From Bacteroidales bacterium (GTDB taxonomy: Bacteria > Bacteroidota > Bacteroidia > Bacteroidales > P3): a stretch of 23,523 nucleotides of DNA. Within the stretch, counting starts at the first letter, position 1; every line of letters starts with the position of its first letter. A model generated the notes under the pieces. The model ran no database searches, had not been told where the DNA came from, and saw only the letters and a program-made list of their open reading frames with translations. Below, piece by piece: positions 1 to 5,555 of the stretch. The stretch spans positions 1 through 23,523 of the forward strand of contig SFPR01000033.1 in NCBI GenBank assembly GCA_004551865.1, written 5' to 3'. The translations under genes and the position numbers were made by a program.

Positions 1-38
1 AACAAAAACTCGGGGACTGAATAGCTCAAATCCCCGAG
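1..38 (-). terminator. Rho-independent terminator after tdh
   Basis: A perfect 8-bp stem (CTCGGGGA at 9-16, TCCCCGAG at 31-38) with a 14-nt loop is followed on the minus strand by TTTTTGTT (plus-strand 1-8). It lies just past the tdh stop codon at 62, so it most likely ends the kbl-tdh transcript. Confidence 0.85.
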
Positions 39-61
39 AATGAATTATGACTATTAAGCAA

Positions 62-1018
62 CTATTTGCCGAATTTTTTGCTCAATTTGTCCAACATATC
101 GACAGTCATCGATTGAAGGTCATACTTAGGCTTGAATCCCCATTCGTTTCTTGCACAGCTGTCGTCCATCCAATTTGGCCATGAGTCTGCAATCTTTTGT
201 CTGATTGCGTCAAACTCGTACGTCATCTTGAAGTTTGGCTTATGCTTTCTGACCTCTGCGTATATTTCTTCGGGGTCAAAGTGCATTGCTGTTACGTTAA
301 AGGAGTTTCGGTGAATCAACTTGCTCGGATCTGCTTCCATAATGTTGATTGCTGCGTCCAAAGCATCGGGCATATACATCATGTCGAGCATTGTGCCAGG
401 TTTTAGGGGACATACGAAGTCTTCTCCTTTGACTGCTGCGTAGTAAATATCGACTGCGTAGTCTGTTGTGCCACCTCCCGGAGGTGTTACGTTGGAAATC
501 AATCCCGGAAAACGTACCGAACGTGCATCGACGCCAAATCGCTCAAAGTAATAGTCGCCGAGCAATTCTCCCGTAACCTTTGTAACTCCGTAAATGGTCT
601 TTGGTCGTTGTATTGTGTCTTGCGGAGTTCCGTTGAGGGGCGTTGTGTCTCCGAAAGCACCGATTGAGGACGGTGTAAATAAGGCACACTTCTTTTCTCT
701 TGCTATTTCCAAACAGTTGATTAAAGCTCCAATTCCTATATTCCAACCAAGCATGGGATTTTTCTCCGCCGTAGCAGAAAGGATTGCCACAAGGTTATAA
801 ATAGAGTCTATTTGGTATTTATCAACTATCGCTGCAATTTCTTCTGCCTTGGTTGCATCGCAGGCAGCCGTCGGTCCGGATTGTTGAATTGCTTCTGTCA
901 AACGAGAAGGGTTGATGTCGGTTGCAACCACATTGCTTCCGCCGTAAATTTCTCTTAATCTCATTGTAAGCTCGCTGCCTATCTGACCGCCTGAGCCGAG
1001 AACCAAAATTCTTTTCAT
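62..1018 (-). CDS. tdh: L-threonine 3-dehydrogenase, SDR (epimerase-like) type
   Basis: This 318-aa cytosolic protein is predicted to oxidise L-threonine to 2-amino-3-oxobutyrate with NAD+. The N-terminus has a Rossmann dinucleotide loop GSGGQIG (residues 8-14) after the first beta strand. The extended-SDR catalytic set is visible: serines at 117-118 (TPSSIGAFG), and Tyr143 and Lys147 in YGVTK. Length and motifs match the SDR-type threonine dehydrogenases of Bacteroidota rather than the zinc-dependent MDR Tdh of E. coli. It lies 33 nt downstream of kbl, whose product acts next in the pathway, and probably shares its promoter. A UDP-sugar epimerase is the main alternative, but the kbl neighbour argues for threonine. 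Confidence 0.88.
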   Translation of the reverse strand: MKRILVLGSGGQIGSELTMRLREIYGGSNVVATDINPSRLTEAIQQSGPTAACDATKAEEIAAIVDKYQIDSIYNLVAILSATAEKNPMLGWNIGIGALINCLEIAREKKCALFTPSSIGAFGDTTPLNGTPQDTIQRPKTIYGVTKVTGELLGDYYFERFGVDARSVRFPGLISNVTPPGGGTTDYAVDIYYAAVKGEDFVCPLKPGTMLDMMYMPDALDAAINIMEADPSKLIHRNSFNVTAMHFDPEEIYAEVRKHKPNFKMTYEFDAIRQKIADSWPNWMDDSCARNEWGFKPKYDLQSMTVDMLDKLSKKFGK

Positions 1019-1051
1019 TTGTTTTTGATGTTTTGTTGTCTGTAATCAGAT

Positions 1052-2237
1052 TTACTTAATTACGCCCAAGTTCTTTCCAATCTTGGTGAAGGCTGCAATA
1101 CAACGGTCAAGGTGCTCTTTTTCGTGGGCTGCCGATACTTGGACTCTGATTCTTGCTTGTCCCTTTGGAACAACCGGATAGTAGAATCCTGTAACGTATA
1201 TTCCTTCTTCTTGTAATGCTGCCGCAAAGTCTTGTGATAGTTTTGCATCATAAAGCATTACTGCACAGATTGCCGACTGTGTTGGCTTGATGTCAAATCC
1301 TGCTGCTTTCATCTTCTCGACAAAGTATGCTGTGTTGTTGTGCAATTTGTCTTGAAGGTCGTTTGTCTTGTCTATGAGGTTGAACATCTCGATTGCAGCT
1401 CCCGCAACCATAGGAGGAATTGAGTTGGAGAACAAATATGGTCTCGAACGCTGACGCAACATCTCTATGATTTCTTTCTTTCCTGTTGTAAATCCGCCAA
1501 CTGCTCCTCCGAAGGCTTTGCCGAGTGTTCCGGTCAATATCTCGATTTTGCCTCTGAGGTTGTATTGTTCGGTTGTTCCTCGTCCTGTTCTGCCGACAAC
1601 TCCTGCCGAGTGGCTTTCATCGACCATTACCATTGCGTCATATTTTTGTGCAAGCTCATATATCTTGTCCAATGGTGCGACATTTCCGTCCATTGAGAAC
1701 ACTCCGTCGGTACAAATCAAACGGAAACGGCACTTTTGTGCGTCTTGAAGTTGTTTTTCCAAGTCTGCCATGTCTGCATTGGCATAACGGAAGCGTTGTG
1801 CCTTGCAAAGTCTTACTCCGTCGATATGCGTGGTTTAAGGCGTCTGAGATGATTGCGTCCTCAGGTCCCAACAATGGTTCGAACACTCCTCCGTTTGCAT
1901 CAAAGCATGCTGCATACAAAATGGTGTCTTCTGTTCCAAAGAACTCGGAAATCTTTCTTTCCAACTCTTTGTGCAAGTCTCCCGTACCGCAAATGAAACG
2001 TACAGAACTCATTCCGTAACCTCTTTCGTCCATTGCTTTTTTTGCTGCTTCGATAAGGATTTTGCTGTCTGCCAATCCGAGGTAGTTGTTGGCACAGAAG
2101 TTCAAAACATCTCCCGCTTCTGCTGTCTTGATTGCAGAAGATTGTGGAGTTATGATTACTCTTTCGTTTTTGTAAAGACCTGCGTCTTTTATTCCTTGTA
2201 TCTCTTCTTGAAGATACTTCTGAAAATTGTTGTACAT
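1052..2237 (-). pseudogene. kbl: 2-amino-3-ketobutyrate CoA ligase (glycine C-acetyltransferase), frameshifted
   Basis: Kbl is a PLP enzyme (about 395 aa) that splits 2-amino-3-oxobutyrate with CoA into glycine and acetyl-CoA. Translation from the ATG at 2235-2237 follows the family for 137 residues, including NFCANNYLGLA, SVRFICGT and SDALNHA. It then leaves frame at about 1826/1827 and stops at 1656. The family sequence resumes in another frame with the equivalent of DGVRLCKAQRF and runs through TDGVFSMDG, VDESHSAG, the PLP-lysine motif TGTLGKAFGG, and the C-terminus FYYPVVPKGQARIR to the stop at 1052. Between NHA and DGVR the family has Ser-Ile-Ile. The DNA is 5 bp too short, so two residues are lost and the frame shifts. 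Both halves are otherwise well conserved, so this is either a recent mutation or an assembly error. An ATG at 1769-1771 could in principle start a 239-aa C-terminal fragment. Confidence 0.9.
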
Positions 2238-2288
2238 ATCTCTTGTTGTTTTTTATTATTTATTTCGACTTTGTTTTCTATCAGCCTG

Positions 2289-2296
2289 CAAAGTTA
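2289..2296 (-). promoter_or_regulatory. Bacteroidota-type -7 element for kbl-tdh
   Basis: The minus strand reads TAACTTTGCAGG, matching TAnnTTTG, 52 nt upstream of the kbl ATG. A clear -33 TTG at the usual distance is not visible, so the call rests on the -7 box and its position. Confidence 0.55.
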
Positions 2297-2322
2297 CGAC
2301 TTTATTGCAAAGGGTGCATAAA

Positions 2323-2442
2323 AAAACGCCGTTTTTTTTGAGATAAAACGGCGTTTTGTCGTACTGAAACGCCGTTTTGGAAAAATAAAACGGTGAGTTG
2401 GAAAAATGAAACGGCGTTCTGTTTGTGTCAGAACGCCGTTTT
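2323..2442. repeat. Array of six phased near-palindromes (AAAACG-S-CGTTTT)
   Basis: Six copies of a 13-bp near-palindrome are centred at 2329, 2351, 2372, 2393, 2414 and 2436, so the spacing is 22, 21, 21, 21 and 22 bp. The central base may be C or G. The intervening 8-9 bases are unrelated to each other. Copy 4 (AAAACGGTGAGTT) is degenerate. The array fills most of the gap between the deoxyhypusine-synthase-like gene and the kbl promoter. The same element recurs at 9754, 16998 and 21852. Confidence 0.92.
2408..2442 (-). terminator. Hairpin formed by the last two palindromes; possible terminator
   Basis: Bases 2408-2421 pair with 2429-2442 as a 14-bp stem (one G-T pair) around a 7-nt loop. 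The two copies carry complementary deviations: one ends GTTCT and the other begins AGAAC. On the minus strand the stem is followed by CATTTTTCC. It lies 60 nt past the stop of the deoxyhypusine-synthase-like gene, whose transcript it could end. Confidence 0.5.
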
Positions 2443-2502
2443 GTTGTTGTATTTGTATCGCTTGCGAGTTGCTTGCGATGTTTTGTTTTTGTTCAAAAGT
2501 GG

Positions 2503-3519
2503 TTAGAACATCTTGGCAAAGTTTCTTGCCTGACGTTTTTGCCAATCGCCTTTGTGATATACGTATGAGGCTATGAGCGGAACAACGGTTGTTGCTTCTG
2601 CATAGACCATTTGTTCAAATGTAGTATCGACTTTTCCCCATGAGCAGGCTTCTTTGAGTGTTGAAGACGAGCAAGCTCCGTCTCTCACGTCGGCAACTGT
2701 GATTTGGATTGCATATTTGTGCATATCGACTTCGTGTCCCAATACTTCGGCACAAACTACCGTGTCTTGGGCAAAGTTCTTTGGTGTGCCGCCTCCTACC
2801 ATGAACAAACCTGTTGTGCCGGCTTTGATTTTGATTTGGGTGAGTTCCAAGAAGTCTTTGACAGAATCGATGCTCAAATGTTTGTCGGGATTTGCCACTT
2901 GGTGCATTACAAGTCCGAATCCTGCCGAACAATCTGAAAAAGCTGGGCAGAAGATTGGAACATTGTTCTCATAGCAAGCCTGAATGAGAGAGTCTTTCTT
3001 TTTTGCTCCGCCTTCGCTCAACCATTTTCCCAATTCCCATATAAATTCTCTTGAAGAGTATGGACGAGGTTCAAGTTTGTCGGCAATCATCTTTACCGTT
3101 GCATCGCAGTGTTGAAGTTCCTCTTCGTCAATATAGGTATCGTAAATTCTATCGACATAGTTGCTTCTCAAGTATTTGTCGTCTATGAAAGGTGTTCCTT
3201 TGTAGTGTTTGAATCCCAAGGCTTCAAAGAAGTCCATGTCGATGATTGAAGCTCCAGTGGAGACGATGCAATCGACCATTTTGTTCTTTACCATATCCAC
3301 ATACACCTGCATGCAACCTGCGGCAGAGGTGCTGCCTGCCAAGGTCATGATTACAGAGCAGTCTTTGTCGTTCATCATTCTTTGGAATATGTCGGCTGCG
3401 TTGGCGGTGTCGCGAGATGAGAACGACATTCCTCTCATTGCATCAATAAGGTCGGTAGAGTCGATTTTTTTAATGTCGATGTGTTCGATTGTTTGCTTCA
3501 ATAAATCCTTCTTTTCCAT
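2503..3519 (-). CDS. Deoxyhypusine synthase family protein (probable polyamine enzyme)
   Basis: This 338-aa protein belongs to the deoxyhypusine synthase fold, which transfers an aminobutyl group from spermidine using NAD. Family landmarks are VSTGASIIDMDFFEALGF (residues 86-103), FCPAFSDCSAGF (190-201), the nucleotide-binding stretch VGGGTPKNF (241-249), and EACSWGKV (290-297). Lys296 there corresponds to the lysine that carries the aminobutyl intermediate in eukaryotic enzymes. Bacteria lack eIF5A, so the substrate is probably another amine. Bacterial homologues have been linked to homospermidine formation, which is inference here. The start chosen is the ATG at 3517-3519, just downstream of a good promoter. 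The frame stays open upstream, but that stretch covers the promoter and the tRNA gene. Confidence 0.85.
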   Translation of the reverse strand: MEKKDLLKQTIEHIDIKKIDSTDLIDAMRGMSFSSRDTANAADIFQRMMNDKDCSVIMTLAGSTSAAGCMQVYVDMVKNKMVDCIVSTGASIIDMDFFEALGFKHYKGTPFIDDKYLRSNYVDRIYDTYIDEEELQHCDATVKMIADKLEPRPYSSREFIWELGKWLSEGGAKKKDSLIQACYENNVPIFCPAFSDCSAGFGLVMHQVANPDKHLSIDSVKDFLELTQIKIKAGTTGLFMVGGGTPKNFAQDTVVCAEVLGHEVDMHKYAIQITVADVRDGACSSSTLKEACSWGKVDTTFEQMVYAEATTVVPLIASYVYHKGDWQKRQARNFAKMF

Positions 3520-3563
3520 TTTTGTGTGATTAAATTTGTTGTTTTTGTTGTAAAATGTGGCTG

Positions 3564-3594
3564 CAAAGGTATAATTTTTTGAACTAACAGCCAA
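3564..3594 (-). promoter_or_regulatory. Promoter of the deoxyhypusine-synthase-like gene
   Basis: On the minus strand TTG (plus 3592-3594), a 20-nt spacer and TACCTTTG (plus 3564-3571) match the Bacteroidota -33/-7 consensus. Transcription would start near 3558, about 40 nt before the ATG. Confidence 0.75.
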
Positions 3595-3634
3595 GTGTTT
3601 AGCTTTTTTTGTGGCAAAAAAGTAAAGATTTTCC

Positions 3635-3664
3635 TTGCCGTATTGAAAAATTGACGTATCTTTG
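3635..3664 (+). promoter_or_regulatory. Promoter of tRNA-Ser
   Basis: TTG at 3635-3637, a 19-nt spacer and TATCTTTG at 3657-3664 match the Bacteroidota consensus. The -7 element ends only 5 nt before the mature tRNA 5' end at 3670, implying almost no 5' leader. Confidence 0.8.
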
Positions 3665-3669
3665 CACTC

Positions 3670-3757
3670 GGAAAGTTGGCAGAGTGGTCGAATGCGGCGG
3701 TCTTGAAAACCGTTGATCTTCACGGGTCCGGGGGTTCGAATCCCTCACTTTCCGCCA
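3670..3757 (+). tRNA. tRNA-Ser (anticodon UGA)
   Basis: An 88-nt class II tRNA with a 7-bp acceptor stem (GGAAAGT / ACTTTCC), a discriminator G and an encoded CCA end. The anticodon loop CTTGAAA gives TGA at 3704-3706. A long variable arm lies between the anticodon and T arms, and the T loop is GGTTCGAATCC. The long variable arm and the anticodon both indicate serine (UCN codons). Confidence 0.96.
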
Positions 3758-3759
3758 AG

Positions 3760-3795
3760 AAAAAAAGGAAGCTCTCTTGCAGCTTCCTTTTTTTT
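3760..3795. terminator. Bidirectional terminator between tRNA-Ser and WbqC-like gene
   Basis: The stem is GGAAGCT / AGCTTCC with a 7-nt loop, flanked by A-runs on the left and T-runs on the right. It therefore works as an intrinsic terminator on either strand. It lies 3 nt past the tRNA CCA and 29 nt past the stop of the minus-strand WbqC-like gene. Confidence 0.88.
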
Positions 3796-3823
3796 GTTTT
3801 TTCTTGGATTGTTTGTCGATTGC

Positions 3824-4462
3824 TCAGAGGTATGTGAGAGCTTCTGTGCCTGTGTTGAACAACAAGTCTATCGAAGAGAGATTGTCTGTAAACTCAAAGC
3901 GGTCGCAAAATGCTTGAATGTATGCTTTGTGTTTTATTTGTGGTACTTTTCCGTCTTTGTTGAAGATGTTGCGGTAGTCGTTTTTGTATTCTGATATGTA
4001 GCTTTCGGTTTTTGTTATCGGTATGTCGAGTTTTACCTTATTCAATATGTATGACGTCAGTGTGGTGTTGAGTTCAATCATCTTGTCGAAGGGTGTGAGT
4101 ATGATTTTTTCAATGTCTGGATAGTAGTAATCGAAATATGGTGCTTTTCCGTATGCCGAGCGTATGCTCCGAAGGTGGTTTTGTTGCCATGGTGTTTTGT
4201 TGTCAATTTCTGCTTGGGAACTTGTGATACGCAGGTTTTTGTTTCTCTTTTTTATGGGAATGGTCAGGCTTTGTATTCCGTTTGCAGAGAGAATGTATGC
4301 TCTGTTGCGTATGCTTTGTTTGATGTAGTGTTCGTGTGCTTCGATTGTCAGCTGACTGCTCTCTTTCAATAAAGAGAGATAGCCGATAGGTGGCATATAT
4401 GCAGTGGGAAATACTGTCAAGGGGTTATCTGCCGATTGTAATTGATTCCAATTTGTTGTCAT
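3824..4462 (-). CDS. WbqC family protein
   Basis: A roughly 212-aa protein with the WbqC layout. It opens with a conserved segment FPTAYMPPIGYLSLL, then an early E.H.HY.KQ..RNR motif (EAHEHYIKQSIRNRAYI), a beta-strand SLTIPIKK, and YGKAPYFDYYYPDIE in the middle. WbqC proteins occur in surface-polysaccharide loci, but their chemistry is not established, so no reaction is assigned. The start is uncertain. The ATG at 4460-4462 overlaps the upstream gene by 38 nt. A TTG at 4418-4420, 4 nt past the upstream stop, would put the family core almost at the N-terminus. The gene is co-directional with, and probably cotranscribed with, the 138-aa gene upstream. Confidence 0.75.
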   Translation of the reverse strand: MTTNWNQLQSADNPLTVFPTAYMPPIGYLSLLKESSQLTIEAHEHYIKQSIRNRAYILSANGIQSLTIPIKKRNKNLRITSSQAEIDNKTPWQQNHLRSIRSAYGKAPYFDYYYPDIEKIILTPFDKMIELNTTLTSYILNKVKLDIPITKTESYISEYKNDYRNIFNKDGKVPQIKHKAYIQAFCDRFEFTDNLSSIDLLFNTGTEALTYL

Positions 4463-4841
4463 AGAAATAAAAGTCTGCCGAGTTTTGTTCACTGCTTATT
4501 CTTTCTTCGTTAGGGGCTTCTTTGTCGTACTCAATGTCGGTAATGTTGTTGTCTTTGAGCAATTGTGTGATTTCTTGCGGTGTCTTGTCCGCTGTTTTCT
4601 GTCCGAAGAGAGTGGCTTCTTGGGAATGTATGTCTATGCAAACGAGGGCTTCTTTCGAAGTGTTCTCAAAAAAGAGCGACAGCCCTGTCTCTGTGTAGTG
4701 CAGAACGGTGGTCGGCATTTTCATGTCTTCACCTATTTGTTCTGTTTCTGTAGGTTCTCCGATTAGTTCCGTTACCTGACTTATGCTTTGTCCGAATTGC
4801 AAATCTCCTACGCCTTTTGTAAATTCAATTCTTAGCTCCAT
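4425..4841 (-). CDS. Uncharacterised 138-aa protein
   Basis: I do not recognise the family. The protein is acidic, with no signal peptide or membrane segment, so it is probably cytosolic. The N-terminal part reads DLQFGQSISQVTELIGEPTE (residues 13-32), a G/F-G-x-S-x-x-x-V-x-x-x-x-G-x-P pattern. That pattern is shared by several small folds, including BamE-like and some immunity-like proteins. It is followed by alternating beta strands (VLHYTETGLSLFFE) and a C-terminal FYFYDNKLESITIGR. It overlaps the start region of the WbqC-like gene, so the two are likely one transcript. Function is not assigned. Confidence 0.6.
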   Translation of the reverse strand: MELRIEFTKGVGDLQFGQSISQVTELIGEPTETEQIGEDMKMPTTVLHYTETGLSLFFENTSKEALVCIDIHSQEATLFGQKTADKTPQEITQLLKDNNITDIEYDKEAPNEERISSEQNSADFYFYDNKLESITIGR

Positions 4842-4958
4842 GGTTCTTTATTTTTATAATCCTTTATCATGTAAACTTGTTTTGATACTTCATCTTGGTT
4901 TTTCGGCCATGCATTCAGCCGAAATTTCATTTTGCAATAATACTTAATTATTTTGAAT

Positions 4959-4982
4959 CTGCCTAATTTATAGGCAGTTTTT
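4959..4982 (+). terminator. Terminator-like hairpin upstream of the hydrogenase operon
   Basis: CTGCCTA (4959-4965) pairs perfectly with TAGGCAG (4971-4977) around a 5-nt loop, followed by TTTTT (4978-4982). No plus-strand gene precedes it, so it could act on a leader started further upstream or be a protein-binding inverted repeat. Its role is not determined. Confidence 0.4.
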
Positions 4983-5057
4983 CGTCAAAAAAAAATCTTT
5001 TCGGCTCAAAAGCTCATTTTTTTCAAGAAAAAATATGGCAGATTGAAAAAATAGACA

Positions 5058-5065
5058 TAAATTTG
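5058..5065 (+). promoter_or_regulatory. -7 element of the hydrogenase operon
   Basis: TAAATTTG followed by CAG matches TAnnTTTG, 75 nt before the hndB ATG. The -33 position carries TGG (about 5036-5038) instead of TTG, so the promoter looks suboptimal and may need an activator. Confidence 0.55.
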
Positions 5066-5140
5066 CAGCGAGATATTTCGATATTTTTATATGAACAAGT
5101 AACACTGAGTACACTTATAACAAAAAACATATCAAAAGAA

Positions 5141-5512
5141 ATGATGCAAATAAAATCTTTAGCAGACTTGCAGGCGTTGAAGCAAAGTGCCCACGAGAAA
5201 ATGGACACCAGAATCAAGGGCAAGAGAGATGATTTGGCACAAGTGAAGGTTGCAATGGCTACATGCGGCATTGCAGCGGGTGCCAAGGGCGTTTTCGACC
5301 ATTTGTTGAAAGCAGCAGACGAAAAAGGGTTGGAGATAATTCTCACCCAGTCAGATTGCATGGGTCATTGCAATATGGAGCCTACCGTGGAGGTAATCCT
5401 TCCGGGAAAAGAACCGGTGATGTTCGGTAACGTAGATAATGCAAAGGCCGATGAAATTCTCGATAAGTATATTGCAAAAGGCGAATTTGTCGAGGGAGTA
5501 ATCGCAAGGTAA
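5141..5512 (+). CDS. hndB: NAD(P)-linked [FeFe] hydrogenase, HndB-type [2Fe-2S] thioredoxin-like subunit
   Basis: A 123-aa small ferredoxin with a thioredoxin-like [2Fe-2S] fold, predicted to pass electrons within the hydrogenase complex. After a helical N-terminus (residues 1-33), the iron-sulfur domain has ATCGIAAGA (Cys42), then SDCMGHCNMEP (Cys73, Cys77) and a C-terminal VEVILPGKEPVMFGNV strand pair. Only three cysteines occur in the whole protein. The second cysteine of the NuoE-like first pair is absent, as I recall for the HndB form. It is the first gene of the operon and ends 43 nt before hndC. The ATG at 5141 fits the -7 element at 5058 and the family length. An ATG one codon later is possible. 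A longer frame back to 5063 begins in the promoter and is rejected. Confidence 0.85.
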   Translation: MMQIKSLADLQALKQSAHEKMDTRIKGKRDDLAQVKVAMATCGIAAGAKGVFDHLLKAADEKGLEIILTQSDCMGHCNMEPTVEVILPGKEPVMFGNVDNAKADEILDKYIAKGEFVEGVIAR

Positions 5513-5542
5513 GTAAACAATGTCTATTAACTAAACATATTT

Positions 5543-5547
5543 GGAGG
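5543..5547 (+). promoter_or_regulatory. Strong Shine-Dalgarno site for hndC
   Basis: GGAGG lies 8 nt before the ATG at 5556. This is unusual in this window, where most starts have no purine-rich site. It settles the hndC start as ATG 5556 instead of the in-frame TTG at 5541. Confidence 0.75.
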
Positions 5548-5555
5548 AACATAGT

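Larger units (their letters stand above)
4842..5140. other. Divergent intergenic region upstream of the hydrogenase operon
   Basis: This 299-bp AT-rich region separates the 138-aa gene (minus) from the hydrogenase operon (plus). It holds a 7-bp inverted repeat (TTTCGGC 4901-4907 / GCCGAAA 4918-4924), a terminator-like hairpin at 4959-4982 and a -7 element at 5058-5065. No clear promoter was found for the minus-strand gene, and I see no other ORF in it. Confidence 0.6.

Noticed and set aside
2323..2442. CRISPR array (short repeats with unique spacers)
   Set aside because: The repeats are only 13 bp and the spacers 8-9 bp, far below CRISPR sizes. Orientation varies, no cas genes are present, and one array is inside a coding sequence.
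3520..3723. N-terminal extension of the deoxyhypusine-synthase-like protein
   Set aside because: The upstream open frame covers its own promoter and part of the tRNA-Ser gene, and the family core begins at the chosen ATG.
4901..4924. 7-bp inverted repeat as a riboswitch or operator
   Set aside because: No known riboswitch core is visible and no T-tract follows. It is noted only as part of the intergenic description.
5063..5140. Longer start for hndB
   Set aside because: The extra codons overlap the -7 element and the transcription start, and they have no counterpart in the ferredoxin-like family.
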